Source: Polaromonas sp.
GTDB taxonomy: Bacteria; Pseudomonadota; Gammaproteobacteria; Burkholderiales; Burkholderiaceae_C
DNA: 64,000 nt
Assembly (NCBI RefSeq): GCF_029945895.1
Contig: NZ_JAQSDL010000084.1
Span: 1-64,000 of the forward strand
Direction: 5' to 3'
Part shown: piece after piece, positions 39,760 through 50,243 of the stretch
Layout: each line of letters begins with the position of its first letter
Position numbering within the stretch: position 1 is the first letter of the stretch
Translations under genes and position numbers: made by a program
Notes under the pieces: generated by a model
Told to the model about the DNA's origin: nothing
What the model saw: only the letters and a program-made list of their open reading frames with translations
Databases searched by the model: none

Positions 39760-40527
39760 TCAATGACCTGTGCCCAGATAGGCGGTGATCACTTTTTCAT
39801 TTTTCTGCACCTCGGAAGGCGGGCCTTCGGCAATCTGCTTGCCGTAATCGAGCACGGTGACACGGTCGCACAGGCCCATGACGAGCTTCACGTCGTGTTC
39901 GATCAGCAAGATGGTGCGGTTGTCCTTGCGGATCTGGTCGATCAGCTCGCGCAGCTGCACCTTCTCGGTGGCATTCATGCCCGCGGCAGGTTCGTCAAGG
40001 GCAATCAGCTGCGGGTCGGTCGCCAGTGCCCGCGCGATCTCGAGGCGGCGCTGGTCGCCGTAGCTCAGCGTGCGCGCCTTGAAGTCCGCGTATTTGCCGA
40101 TGCCGACGTAGTCGAGCAGTTCCTGAGCGCGCCTGGAAATCGCCGCTTCTTCGGCCTTGAAACCGGGTGTGCGAAAAACCGCACCGATCAGGCCCGATTT
40201 GGTGCGGATGTGCCGTCCCACCATGACGTTTTCCAGCGCCGTCATGTCGGCAAACAGGCGGATGTTCTGGAAGGTGCGCGCAATGCCGGCCTTGGCCACC
40301 TCATGCACGGCCGACGGCTTGTACGGCTTGCCGGCGAGTTCGAAGGTGCCGCTGTCGGGCGTGTACAGCCCGGTCAGCACGTTGAAGAAGGTGGTCTTGC
40401 CGGCGCCGTTGGGGCCAATCAGGCCGTAGACCTGGCCGCGTTCGATGTGGATGCCGACGTCGCTGAGGGCCTGCAGGCCGCCAAAACGCTTGGACACGCC
40501 CGAGACTTTGAGAATGGTTTCGCTCAT
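39760..40527 (-). CDS. livG: Branched-chain amino acid ABC transporter ATPase
   Basis: 255 residues: Walker A GPNGAGKTT (about 40-48), Walker B LIALDEPAAGMNATEK, and the LivG-specific insert between Walker A and signature (GRHIRTKSGLIGAVFRTPGF). The signature reads LSYGDQRRLEIARAL. It forms a heterodimer with LivF beneath the LivH/LivM channel. The gene lies 10 bases after livM and 14 before livF. Confidence 0.93.
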   Translation of the reverse strand: MSETILKVSGVSKRFGGLQALSDVGIHIERGQVYGLIGPNGAGKTTFFNVLTGLYTPDSGTFELAGKPYKPSAVHEVAKAGIARTFQNIRLFADMTALENVMVGRHIRTKSGLIGAVFRTPGFKAEEAAISRRAQELLDYVGIGKYADFKARTLSYGDQRRLEIARALATDPQLIALDEPAAGMNATEKVQLRELIDQIRKDNRTILLIEHDVKLVMGLCDRVTVLDYGKQIAEGPPSEVQKNEKVITAYLGTGH

Positions 40528-40537
40528 GACCTTGCCC

Positions 40538-41656
40538 TTATTTGCCGTTGCCGGTGTTGACCAGCGATTTGCCATGGTCAGGCGCCGGCCACAGGCCGCG
40601 CGGCCTGGACAGCATGATGGTGATCATGGCCAGCGCAATCAGCAACTGGCGCAGGATGGCGGAGTCGAGACGGCCGCCCGTCATGGCCTGCAGCGGCCCG
40701 GCCACGTGACGCAACACTTCGGGCAGCGCGGCCAGCAGCAGCGCGCCGAGAATGACACCCGGCAGGTGGCCGATGCCGCCCAGCACGACCATGGCCACAA
40801 TCATGACCGACTCCATCAGGCTGAAGGACTCGGGCGAGACAAAACCCTGGAAAGCGGCAAACATGGAGCCGGACACGCCGCCAAACGTCGCGCCCATGCC
40901 GAACGCCAGCAGCTTGAGGTTGCGGGTGTTGATGCCCATGGCCTTGGCGGCAATCTCGTCTTCGCGAATCGCCATCCAGGCGCGGCCGATGCGCGAATTT
41001 TCAAGCCGGTGGCAGATGACCACCGACACAATCACCAACACCAGAAACAGGTAGTAATACATCGAGACCGATGCCACCTCGATGCCGAAGAAGCTGTGCG
41101 TCTTACCGAGGTCGAAACCAAAAAACTTGATCGAATCGATCTGGTTGATGCCCTTGGGCCCGTTGGTCAGGTTGATCGGGCGGTCCAAGTTGTTCAGGAA
41201 CACGCGGATGATCTCGCCGAAACCCAGTGTGACAATCGCCAGGTAGTCGCCACGCAACTTGAGCGTGGGCGCGCCGAGGATCACGCCGAAGAGGCCGGCG
41301 AGAGCCGCCGCCATCGGAATGATGGCCCAGATCGGCAGGTGCAGGCCGTTCGGGAATTCAGCTGCAATCCAGGGAAAAGCGCTGGCCAGATGAGGAGACC
41401 CCAGAAGCGCGAACAGATAGGCACCGACCGCGAAGAAAGCGACATACCCGAGGTCAAGCAAGCCCGCATATCCCACAACGATGTTTAACCCCAGCGCCAG
41501 CAGCACATACAGCAGCGCCATGTCCAGAATACGGACGTATGCGTTGCCACCCGTTTGACCAAAAAGCCGGGGCAAAATTTCCTGTAAAAATAACGGAAGC
41601 ACCAGCAGCAGCACGGCCACCACCAGGAAAGAAAGGAGTCTGTGTTTTTTCATCAT
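40538..41656 (-). CDS. livM: Branched-chain amino acid ABC transporter permease
   Basis: 372 residues with about 8-9 transmembrane helices (SFLVVAVLLLVLPLFL, ILDMALLYVLLALGLNIVVG, GYVAFFAVGAYLFALLG and others). The EAA-like motif of LivM permeases is visible in ENSRIGRAWMAIREDEIAAKAMG. The family imports branched-chain amino acids, amides or urea. It is coupled 9 bases after livH. Confidence 0.92.
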   Translation of the reverse strand: MMKKHRLLSFLVVAVLLLVLPLFLQEILPRLFGQTGGNAYVRILDMALLYVLLALGLNIVVGYAGLLDLGYVAFFAVGAYLFALLGSPHLASAFPWIAAEFPNGLHLPIWAIIPMAAALAGLFGVILGAPTLKLRGDYLAIVTLGFGEIIRVFLNNLDRPINLTNGPKGINQIDSIKFFGFDLGKTHSFFGIEVASVSMYYYLFLVLVIVSVVICHRLENSRIGRAWMAIREDEIAAKAMGINTRNLKLLAFGMGATFGGVSGSMFAAFQGFVSPESFSLMESVMIVAMVVLGGIGHLPGVILGALLLAALPEVLRHVAGPLQAMTGGRLDSAILRQLLIALAMITIMLSRPRGLWPAPDHGKSLVNTGNGK

Positions 41657-41665
41657 GGTGGTCTC

Positions 41666-42595
41666 CTAGGCCCTGTCCGCCACACGTTCTCCGAGCAGCC
41701 CTGAAGGCCGCAGCGTGAGCACAAAAATAAGCACGATGAAGGCGAAGATGTCCGAGTACTGGCTGCCCAGTACACCCCCGGTCAGCGGGCCGATGTAGCC
41801 GGCGCCAATGGCTTCGATCAGCCCGAGCAGGATGCCGCCCAGCACCGCGCCGCCGAGGTTGCCGATGCCGCCAAACACGGCGGCGGTGAACGCCTTGAGG
41901 CCGGGCAGGAAGCCCATGGTGTGCTGCACCGTGCCGTAGTTGGATGCGTACATCACACCGGCCAGTGCGGCCAGCACGGCGCCGATGATGAAGGTCGCCG
42001 AGATGACGGTGTCGGGCTTGACCCCCATCAGCGCGGCCACTCGCGGGTTCTCGGCGGTGGCACGCATGGCCCGGCCCAGCCGGGTGTAGTTGACCAGGTA
42101 CATGAGGATGGCCAGCGACACCGCCGTGGCACCCAGAATGAAAATTTGCGTGACAGTGATCACCGCGCCGGCGAACTGCAGCGGCTCGGACGGCAGCAGC
42201 GTCGGGTAAGGCTTGTAGTTGGGCTTCCAGATGATCATGGCCAGGGTCTGCAGCAGGATGGACATGCCAATGGCGGTGATCAGCGGCGCCAGCTTGGGCG
42301 AGTTGCGAAGCGGCCGGTAGGCGACTTTTTCAATCGCGAAATTGAGCGCACCACACACCACAAAGGCGATCAGCAGCGAGATCACCAGAATGACCCAGCC
42401 CGGCGTGCCGGGCATGGCTTCCTGCATCCACACAATGATGGTCCAGCTGGTCAGCGCGCCCACCATCAGCACCTCGCCATGCGCGAAGTTGATCAGGTTG
42501 ATGATGCCGTACACCATGGTGTAGCCCAGGGCGACCAGGGCATACATGCTGCCCAGCACCAGCCCGTTGATGATCTGCTGAAGCAAAACTTCCAT
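41666..42595 (-). CDS. livH: Branched-chain amino acid ABC transporter permease
   Basis: 309 residues beginning MEVLLQQIINGLVLGSMYAL, the standard LivH start, with GYTMVYGIINLINFAHGEVLM in the second helix and the cytoplasmic loop TRLGRAMRATAENPRVAALMG. It is the first gene of the operon; the binding protein gene (livJ/K) is not upstream within the window. Substrate assignment within the LIV/amide family is open. Confidence 0.92.
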   Translation of the reverse strand: MEVLLQQIINGLVLGSMYALVALGYTMVYGIINLINFAHGEVLMVGALTSWTIIVWMQEAMPGTPGWVILVISLLIAFVVCGALNFAIEKVAYRPLRNSPKLAPLITAIGMSILLQTLAMIIWKPNYKPYPTLLPSEPLQFAGAVITVTQIFILGATAVSLAILMYLVNYTRLGRAMRATAENPRVAALMGVKPDTVISATFIIGAVLAALAGVMYASNYGTVQHTMGFLPGLKAFTAAVFGGIGNLGGAVLGGILLGLIEAIGAGYIGPLTGGVLGSQYSDIFAFIVLIFVLTLRPSGLLGERVADRA

Positions 42596-42859
42596 AACTC
42601 ACTCTCCCGATTGGTTGAAATTGTCAACGCCGCCTGGCGGCCACGACCCCCCGGGATCACCGTGAGGCCGTGTGAGTTAACAAAAAGCCCGCCTATCAAC
42701 ACCAGAAGACAACTGGATTGGGTGGCGAGCTAATCCGCAAATTGTAGCCATGCGTCTCTAGCGAGAAACGGGCCAGCAAGCCGGTTTTCGCGGGGTTTAC
42801 CCTTGAGAAACCGCATTTATCGAACCGGATCAGGCTTTATCAGCAGGATTTGTTTTTCA

Positions 42860-44200
42860 TTAGTTTTTCTGCTTGTTCAGCAGCTTCAACTCATTCAGCT
42901 TATCGGCAATCCGGATCTCCAGACCCCGGTTCACGGGGCGGTAAAACACCGGGACCGGCATGCCATCGGGAAAGTAGCTTTCGCCGGCAGCAAAGCCGCC
43001 CTCCTCATCATGGGCATAGCGGTAGTTCTTGCCGTAGTCGAGGTCTTTCATCAGCTTGGTCGGCGCATTGCGCAGGTGCAGCGGCACCGGTCGGGTGCCG
43101 TCTTTTTTCACCAGGGCGCGCGCCTCGTTGAAGGCCTTGTATACCGCGTTCGACTTGGGGGCGATGGCCAGGTAGACCACACATTCGGCCAGCGCCAGCT
43201 CGCCCTCGGGCGAGCCCAGCCGCTCGTACACCTCGGCGGCGTCCAGCGCCAGCCGCAGCGCACGCGGGTCGGCCAAGCCAATGTCTTCGCTGGCCATGCG
43301 GATCAGGCGCCGCGCCATGTATTTGGGCTCGGCGCCGCCGTCGAGCATGCGCACCAGCCAGTACAGCGCGGCATCCGGGTCGGAGCCGCGCACCGACTTG
43401 TGCAACGCCGAGACGGTGTCGTAAAACTGCTCGCCGCCCTTGTCGTAGCGGCGCATGCGTTCGCCCAGCACCTTGAGCAGCCAGGCCGCCGAGACCTCCA
43501 GGCTGCCGCCCTTTGTTTCACGCTGGGCCGCCACGTTGAGCGACTCCAGCGTGTTGAGCAGCCGCCGGGCATCGCCGTCGGCGTAGGCCACGAGCTGGCC
43601 GGCAGCATCAGACGCTATGCTTTTGATAGCTGGTAGCGCTTTCTCGGCAAGGACTCTGGCAATGATTTGCTTGAGATCTTCTTCCCCCAGGGGCTGCAGC
43701 ACATACACCGCGGCGCGTGACAACAGGGCCGAGTTGACTTCAAACGAGGGGTTCTCGGTGGTCGCACCGATGAAGGTGAACAGGCCGCTTTCCACATGCG
43801 GCAGGAACGCATCCTGCTGGCTTTTGTTGAAGCGATGCACCTCGTCGACAAACACGATGGTGCGTTTGCCGCCCTGCCCCTGCCAGATGCTGGCCTGCTC
43901 GACCGCTTCCCGGATTTCCTTGACGCCGCCCAGCACGGCCGAAATGGTGATGAAGTGGGCGTCGAAACTGCTGGCCATCAATCGTGCGATCGTGGTCTTT
44001 CCCACGCCGGGCGGGCCCCAGAGGATGCAGCTGTGGGGTTGGCCCGACTCAAAGGCAATACGCAGCGGCATGTCCGCGCCGAGCAGGTGCTGCTGGCCGA
44101 TCACCTCACCGAGGTTTTTCGGACGCAGGCGCTCGGCCAGCGGGGCCGCGGCCCGGGCATCGGCGTCCTGCCCGAAAGGGGTCCCGTCGAGAGCGGCCAT
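42860..44200 (-). CDS. rarA: Replication-associated recombination protein RarA
   Basis: 446 residues, AAA+ clamp-loader-like ATPase. Walker A is WGPPGVGKTT (about 61-70), Walker B IVFVDEVHRFNKSQQ (about 115), sensor 1 GATTENPSF, and the C-terminal tetramerisation domain contains LHKSVRGSDPDAALYWLVRM and HLRNAPTKLMKDLDYG. It acts at stalled replication forks with SSB. Codons for residues 186-197 (KALPAIKSIASD) coincide with a copy of the dispersed repeat. It is the last gene of the ftsK-lolA-rarA cluster. Confidence 0.93.
   Translation of the reverse strand: MAALDGTPFGQDADARAAAPLAERLRPKNLGEVIGQQHLLGADMPLRIAFESGQPHSCILWGPPGVGKTTIARLMASSFDAHFITISAVLGGVKEIREAVEQASIWQGQGGKRTIVFVDEVHRFNKSQQDAFLPHVESGLFTFIGATTENPSFEVNSALLSRAAVYVLQPLGEEDLKQIIARVLAEKALPAIKSIASDAAGQLVAYADGDARRLLNTLESLNVAAQRETKGGSLEVSAAWLLKVLGERMRRYDKGGEQFYDTVSALHKSVRGSDPDAALYWLVRMLDGGAEPKYMARRLIRMASEDIGLADPRALRLALDAAEVYERLGSPEGELALAECVVYLAIAPKSNAVYKAFNEARALVKKDGTRPVPLHLRNAPTKLMKDLDYGKNYRYAHDEEGGFAAGESYFPDGMPVPVFYRPVNRGLEIRIADKLNELKLLNKQKN
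43611..43645 (+). repeat. Dispersed repeat copy inside rarA
   Basis: GACGCTATGCTTTTGATAGC TGGTAGCGCTTTC. Compared with the near-consensus copy at 38950, the GACGCTAT...GATAGCTG-GCGC core is conserved. Inside rarA it is read in frame on the minus strand. Confidence 0.6.
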
Positions 44201-44221
44201 GCCTGTCTTCTTCTGTTTGTT

Positions 44222-44935
44222 CTATTGGCGAATCACGTCCGCGCCGGCAGGCGGCTTGAACTCGAATACGCTGGCGCCCAGGGCCGGATTGACCTCGAAC
44301 TGGGTGAAGGTCATCACCGAGCGCTGGCCGAAGCTGTCGAGGATTTCCAGCACCGCCAGCTCGCTGCCCTTGCCGGTGTTCCTGAAACCCACGGTGATGC
44401 TCTGCACCTGGCCGTCCCGGGTTCTGGGTGAGGCCTGGACCCACTCGAGTCCGGCCCGGTCGGGCTGCGGCACCAGGGTGAAATCGGCCTGCAAGGCCTT
44501 GATGTCTGCCGCCGCCGCGATCACGGCGGCGGGCGTGCCGCCGAGCACCTGCGTGAGTTTGCGGGCGGTCACCTGGTTCAGGTCCACGTCGTGCAGCCAC
44601 AGGGTCTGGCCGTCGGACACGATGCTTTGCTCGAACGGCTTTTTGTAGACAAACTTGAACCGGTTGGGCCGCAAAAATTCGAAGCTGCCGCTGGAGGTCT
44701 TTGTCTTGGCGGTTTGCCCTTCGCGCGCGGGGCTGGTCACCACCTGGGTGAACACAGCGCGCCCGCTTTTCGTGTTCTTGACAAAAGCCTCCAGGCTTTC
44801 CAGGCCGTTGGCAGTGTTCACCTGCGCGCTGGCAGCGATGGCAAAAACAGCCAGAAAAGCGGCCGATGCGGCCCGGAATGCGCCCCCCAGGGGGCGGCGG
44901 GCGGCGAGGGCGGGAAATGGAAGGGAATGGATCAT
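44222..44935 (-). CDS. lolA: Outer-membrane lipoprotein carrier LolA
   Basis: 237 residues with signal peptide (GGAFRAASAAFLAVFAIAASA) and the LolA fold: LEAFVKNTKSGRAVFTQVV, SGSFEFLRPNRFKFVYKKPF and QSIVSDGQTLWLHDVDLNQV. It ferries lipoproteins from LolCDE to LolB through the periplasm. It lies between ftsK and rarA, a common order in Betaproteobacteria. The 107 bases to ftsK may hold a minor promoter. Confidence 0.92.
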   Translation of the reverse strand: MIHSLPFPALAARRPLGGAFRAASAAFLAVFAIAASAQVNTANGLESLEAFVKNTKSGRAVFTQVVTSPAREGQTAKTKTSSGSFEFLRPNRFKFVYKKPFEQSIVSDGQTLWLHDVDLNQVTARKLTQVLGGTPAAVIAAAADIKALQADFTLVPQPDRAGLEWVQASPRTRDGQVQSITVGFRNTGKGSELAVLEILDSFGQRSVMTFTQFEVNPALGASVFEFKPPAGADVIRQ

Positions 44936-45042
44936 GGCAAATGGAGGGGTAAGCCCCGTTGGGTGAACAGTGCTTGTGGGACTCATGCGACGGGCATTGG
45001 TTGCCTGAAGAATGTATCGCTGCGGTAAATGCCCCGCTGTCG

Positions 45043-47388
45043 TCATTCGGCGCGTGCGGGCACCAGAATTTCACGCTGCCCGCTGCCCGACATCGCGCTG
45101 ATCATGCCCGACTTCTCCATCTCCTCAAGCATGCGGGCGGCACGGTTGTAACCGATCTTGAGGTGGCGCTGCACCAGCGAGATCGAGGCCTTGCGGTTTT
45201 TCAGCACGATCTCGACCGCCTGGTCGTACATCGGGTCCTTGTCGCCCTCGCTGCCGCCGTTGCCGTCACCCAGCAGGTCGCCCTCGCCGTCCACGGTACC
45301 GCCTTCGAGCACACCGTCGATGTAGTTGGGCTCGCCCTGCTGCTTCAGATAGGCAACGACGCGATGCACCTCATCGTCGCTGACAAAGGCGCCGTGCACG
45401 CGAATCGGAAAACCGGTGCCGCTGGGCATGTACAGCATGTCGCCCATGCCCAGCAGCGCTTCGGCGCCCATCTGGTCCAGAATGGTGCGGCTGTCAATCT
45501 TGCTGCTGACCTGGAAGCTCAGCCGCGTCGGAATGTTGGCCTTGATCAGGCCGGTGATCACGTCCACGCTGGGGCGCTGGGTGGCCAACACCAGGTGGAT
45601 GCCGGCAGCGCGCGCCTTTTGCGCCAGCCGGGCGATCAGCTCCTCGATCTTCTTGCCGACCACCATCATCAGGTCGGCCAGCTCGTCGATCACAACCACG
45701 ATGTAGGGCAGGCGCTCCAGCGGCTCGGGCTGCTCGGGTGTCAAGCTGAAGGGGTTGTAGATGAACTCGCCGCGCACCTTGGCTTCGTCGATCTTGACGT
45801 TGTAGCCGGCGAGGTTGCGCACACCCATCTTGCTCATCAGCTTGTAGCGTTTTTCCATCTCGGCCACACACCAGTTCAGGCCGTGCGCGGCCTGGCGCAT
45901 GTCGGTCACCACCGGGGCCAGCAGATGCGGAATGCCTTCGTAAACACTCATCTCGAGCATCTTCGGGTCGATCAGCAGCAGGCGCACATCACGGGCATCG
46001 GCCTTGTAGAGCAGGCTCAGGATCATGGCGTTGATGCCGACCGACTTGCCCGAGCCGGTGGTGCCGGCCACCAGGCAATGCGGCATCTTGGCGAGGTCGG
46101 CCACCACCGGCGCGCCGCTGATGTCCTTGCCCAGGCCGATGGTCAGCATGGACTTGGCTTCGTTGTAGACCTGCGAGCCCAGAATTTCACTGAGCTTGAT
46201 GGACTGGCGCTTGGCGTTGGGCAGCTCGAGCGCCATGTAGTTCTTGCCGGGAATGGTCTCGATCACGCGGATGGACACCAGGCTGAGCGCACGGGCCAGA
46301 TCCTTGGCCAGATTGACAATCTGCGCGCCCTTGACACCGGTGGCCGGCTCGATCTCGTACCGCGTGATGACCGGACCGGGCGCCGCTGCCACGACACGCA
46401 CGTCCACGCCAAAGTCCTTGAGCTTTTTCTCGATCAGCCGCGAGGTCATCTCCAGCGTCTCGGGTGCCACGGTTTCCTGACGTATCAGCGCACCGTCGAG
46501 CAGATCCACCTGAGGCAGCTTGGAGTCGGGCATCTCGCTGAACAGCGGCTTTTGCCGCTCCTTGGCAACCCGCTCGCTTTTTGGAATCTCGACCAGCGTC
46601 GGCTCGATCAGAACCGGCACCGGGTGATGCTCCTCGATCTCGGTGCGTTCTTCCTGCAGGACTTCCTCGCGTTCGCGGGCTGCGACGCGGCCCACGGCCA
46701 GATCCTCGGCGATCTCGCGTTTTTCGCGGCGCGACTCGATCAGCTCGTCCAGCCATGCGCCTATGCGCTGGGCCGTGTGAGCCCAGGAAAAAGCAAACAC
46801 CACAGACACCGCAATCACGCCGACAGCAATCCAGACCAGGCCGGACCCTGTGAAACCCAGCCACTTCACGCTGGCGGGCCCCGCCAGGTAACCCAACACC
46901 CCGCCTGCATGGCCGGGCAGCCTGAATTCAAAGCGGTACAGCCGCGACCATTCGAGCGCCGCGCTGGCCAGCAGCAGCAGCGCCAGACAGGACCAGAACC
47001 TGACGCGATCAAACGCCGTGCTGGCCGCCGGCTGGCCACGCAGACCGCGCGCCAGCGAGCCCAGCCAGGCGCGCACCCCCGCAGCCAGCGCCCACCAGAC
47101 GGAAAAACCGAACAGGAAATAGCTGGCATCGGCAAGATGCGCGCCCAGGCGTCCTCCCCAGTTGCGTGTAACGGCCTGGCCCGCCTTGAGCGCGCCGGCC
47201 GCTTCGGTGCTGCCGGTGGTGGACCAGGCCGCATCCTGCGGCGAATAGCTGAGCAGGGCTCCGATCCAGAAGACCAGCGCGAGCAGGCCCAAAATCAGGC
47301 TGACTTCATGCGCGAAGCGTTTCACACCACCTGCGGGACCGGCGGTGGCAGAGGTTCGGGAGTTCAGGGTATCAAGCGAATAAGTCAT
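45043..47388 (-). CDS. ftsK: DNA translocase FtsK
   Basis: 781 residues. There are four transmembrane helices at about 27-190, a short linker (about 200-290), the alpha/beta motor domains with Walker [14 protein letters not shown] (about 440) and Walker [14 protein letters not shown] (about 560), and the gamma winged helix at the C-terminus ([40 protein letters not shown]). The length is that of short-linker FtsK/SpoIIIE proteins. It couples chromosome dimer resolution to division. Confidence 0.95.
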   Translation of the reverse strand: MTYSLDTLNSRTSATAGPAGGVKRFAHEVSLILGLLALVFWIGALLSYSPQDAAWSTTGSTEAAGALKAGQAVTRNWGGRLGAHLADASYFLFGFSVWWALAAGVRAWLGSLARGLRGQPAASTAFDRVRFWSCLALLLLASAALEWSRLYRFEFRLPGHAGGVLGYLAGPASVKWLGFTGSGLVWIAVGVIAVSVVFAFSWAHTAQRIGAWLDELIESRREKREIAEDLAVGRVAAREREEVLQEERTEIEEHHPVPVLIEPTLVEIPKSERVAKERQKPLFSEMPDSKLPQVDLLDGALIRQETVAPETLEMTSRLIEKKLKDFGVDVRVVAAAPGPVITRYEIEPATGVKGAQIVNLAKDLARALSLVSIRVIETIPGKNYMALELPNAKRQSIKLSEILGSQVYNEAKSMLTIGLGKDISGAPVVADLAKMPHCLVAGTTGSGKSVGINAMILSLLYKADARDVRLLLIDPKMLEMSVYEGIPHLLAPVVTDMRQAAHGLNWCVAEMEKRYKLMSKMGVRNLAGYNVKIDEAKVRGEFIYNPFSLTPEQPEPLERLPYIVVVIDELADLMMVVGKKIEELIARLAQKARAAGIHLVLATQRPSVDVITGLIKANIPTRLSFQVSSKIDSRTILDQMGAEALLGMGDMLYMPSGTGFPIRVHGAFVSDDEVHRVVAYLKQQGEPNYIDGVLEGGTVDGEGDLLGDGNGGSEGDKDPMYDQAVEIVLKNRKASISLVQRHLKIGYNRAARMLEEMEKSGMISAMSGSGQREILVPARAE

Positions 47389-47458
47389 AGGGCAAGGACT
47401 GAGCTTACCTCAGTTAACCTGCCCTGCACGGCGCAAAAAGGTGACAGAAAAGCTGTCG

Positions 47459-48136
47459 TCAGCCCAGGGTATTGAGCCTGTCCTTGACCCACATCGAGCC
47501 ATCGGCGCGGGTCTCGATAAAGCCGCGCTCTTCCAGGTCTTTCATCACGCGGCTGACCATCTCGCGCGAAGCCCCGACCATTTTGGCGAGGTCCTGGCGC
47601 GAGACCTTCTCGCGGATCACGGTGTTTCCCTCGCGGTCCGGCACCGCCGACTCCAGCAAGGCTCGGGCCACGCGGCCGTAGACATCCATCAGGGCCAGTG
47701 ATTCAATCTTGCGGTCGGCCTGGCGCAGGCGTTGCACCAGACCTTTCATGACCGCGTAGGCCATGGAACTGTTTTCGGGCAGGCAACGGGCAAACTCCGG
47801 CCGGCCGACCACCAGCACGTCGGTCTGGACTTCGGTGCGCACGGTGGCCGAATGGGGTTCGTTGTCGATCAGGCTCATCTCGCCAACGTAGTCACCGGGG
47901 TGCAGTGTGGCCAGGATCACTTCGCGGCCACGTGCATCGGTCGTCACGACGCGCGCCCGTCCTGTCAGGATGATGGCCAGTGCATTGGACTTCTTGCCCT
48001 GCTCGACAATGGCCTCCCCCCGCTTGTAGCGGCGCTTGATCACGGCCTGGGCCACGGATTCGGCCTGACTGGTTGTCAGCATCGAGAACAGAGGTACCCG
48101 ACGAATCAGTTCAAGGTTAGACACCATCGTAGACAT
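47459..48136 (-). CDS. Crp/Fnr-family transcriptional regulator
   Basis: 225 residues. A cNMP-binding beta-roll fills about 20-130 (FSMLTTSQAESVAQA, GDYVGEMSLIDNEPHSATVR) and a winged helix-turn-helix is at about 165-220 (VSRQDLAKMVGASREMVSRVMKDLEERGFI). There is no N-terminal Fnr-type Cys cluster. The Crp phosphate-binding pocket motif is similar (GEMSL...HSATV) but Ser/Arg identity is not enough to tell the ligand. It is divergent from trxB with a 203-base spacer. Confidence 0.9.
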   Translation of the reverse strand: MSTMVSNLELIRRVPLFSMLTTSQAESVAQAVIKRRYKRGEAIVEQGKKSNALAIILTGRARVVTTDARGREVILATLHPGDYVGEMSLIDNEPHSATVRTEVQTDVLVVGRPEFARCLPENSSMAYAVMKGLVQRLRQADRKIESLALMDVYGRVARALLESAVPDREGNTVIREKVSRQDLAKMVGASREMVSRVMKDLEERGFIETRADGSMWVKDRLNTLG

Positions 48137-48279
48137 GACAGACTTCTCCAGACCGCGCGGTGAAAGGGCTCCAAAAGCCTGCCGGCGCCCGAACAAGGGC
48201 CCCAGGATGCAAACTTCTGAAACGGGTTCTTACAATAGCGTGTGTTGTGCCAACTATTTACGCCCATCGGGGGTTTTAA

Positions 48280-49281
<1,002 letters not shown>

Positions 49282-49283
49282 GC

Positions 49284-49385
49284 CTCCACGCTTGTCGCCT
49301 CGCGTACTGCACTGCCCCCCGAGGGCGCGCTACGCCTGCGGACCGGTGAAGCCGGCCCTGCGGCCCCTGCTTGATTTTTTCCGGG
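49284..49385. repeat. GC-rich dispersed repeat
   Basis: CTCCACGCTTGTCGCCTCGC at the left and CCTGCGGCCCCTGCTTGATT TTTTCCGG at the right. It resembles the inverted form of the units at 17600-17850. Confidence 0.5.
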
Positions 49386-49434
49386 GAACGGCAGGCCATC
49401 AGGCTCTCCGCCTTCACCGCAGGAAACTTGAGAC

Positions 49435-49463
49435 TTGAGGGCTGCTGGTTTTCAGGTTATAAT
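49435..49463 (+). promoter_or_regulatory. Sigma-70 promoter of rpmB-rpmG
   Basis: TTGAGG (49435-49440) and a perfect TATAAT (49458-49463) are separated by 17 bases. Transcription would begin near 49470, giving a leader of about 60 bases before rpmB. Confidence 0.75.
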
Positions 49464-49532
49464 CGCAGGCTTGGCTGAGTATCCGACGGGTGCCAGCATC
49501 CCTTTTTTTCTTTTTTTATACGGAGAGTGCTC

Positions 49533-49766
49533 ATGGCACGCGTCTGTCAGGTTACGGGCAAAGGCCCGATGGTGGGAAACAACGTTTCTCACGCGAACAA
49601 CAAAACCAAGCGCCGGTTTTTGCCTAATCTGCAATACCGCCGTTTCTGGGTCGAGACGGAAAACCGCTGGGTGCGCCTGCGTACGTCCAGCGCCGGTTTG
49701 CGCCTTGTCGACAAGCTCGGCATCGACGCGGTCCTGGTGGACCTTCGTGCCCGCGGTGAAATCTAA
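49533..49766 (+). CDS. rpmB: 50S ribosomal protein L28
   Basis: 77 residues starting [20 protein letters not shown], the invariant L28 N-terminus, with [24 protein letters not shown] precedes the ATG. It is paired with rpmG 11 bases downstream as in most Betaproteobacteria. The protein binds 23S rRNA near the E-site. Confidence 0.97.
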   Translation: MARVCQVTGKGPMVGNNVSHANNKTKRRFLPNLQYRRFWVETENRWVRLRTSSAGLRLVDKLGIDAVLVDLRARGEI

Positions 49767-49777
49767 GGAGAGTCATC

Positions 49778-49945
49778 ATGGCAAAAGGCGCACGCGAAAA
49801 AATCAAGCTGGAATCGACTGCCGGCACGGGTCACTTCTACACGACCACCAAAAACAAGAAAACCACGCCCGACAAGATGCTGATCATGAAGTTTGATCCC
49901 AAGGCACGCAAGCATGTGGAATACAAGGAAATCAAGCTGAAGTAA
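49778..49945 (+). CDS. rpmG: 50S ribosomal protein L33
   Basis: A 55-residue protein: [20 protein letters not shown], then [20 protein letters not shown], ending EIKLK. It is the zinc-free (Cys-less) form of L33. AAGGAG lies at 49765-49770 before the ATG 49778. It is co-transcribed with rpmB and followed by a strong terminator. Confidence 0.97.
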   Translation: MAKGAREKIKLESTAGTGHFYTTTKNKKTTPDKMLIMKFDPKARKHVEYKEIKLK

Positions 49946-49981
49946 TTCAGCCTGAACCTGCAGCACTTGTGCTGCACCCTG

Positions 49982-50020
49982 AAAAAACCCGCCCTGACCG
50001 AGTGTCCTGGCGGGTTTTTT
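49982..50020 (+). terminator. Terminator of rpmB-rpmG
   Basis: Arms AAAAAACCCGCC and GGCGGGTTTTTT around a 15-base loop make a strong rho-independent terminator 37 bases after rpmG. Confidence 0.9.
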
Positions 50021-50243
50021 CATGGCCGTACCCGTCTGCTCGGCCGTCGCCATGGGCCATCCGGCAGGCCTTCACGGCGTGGGCCCAGGGCTGTCCCGCA
50101 ACAAGGCAGCCTCCCGGACTTGCTCACGGCCGCCCCTTCCGTGTCGATGGGCGGAACAAGGGCCAAAGAAAAACCGCCAGGGCGCGGAGCACCGAGGCGG
50201 TTTGCAGCGTGGGGGAGCAAGCCCCCCCCCCCTGACAGCGGTA
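50021..50243. other. Intergenic region, nothing recognised
   Basis: About 220 bases between the rpmG terminator and the desaturase stop. A G-to-C rich stretch (poly-C at 50222-50231) but no gene or hairpin is seen. Confidence 0.5.

Noticed and set aside
44959..47475. 838-codon open frame opposite ftsK
   Set aside because: Antisense shadow of ftsK with low-information His/Gln/Val-rich translation.
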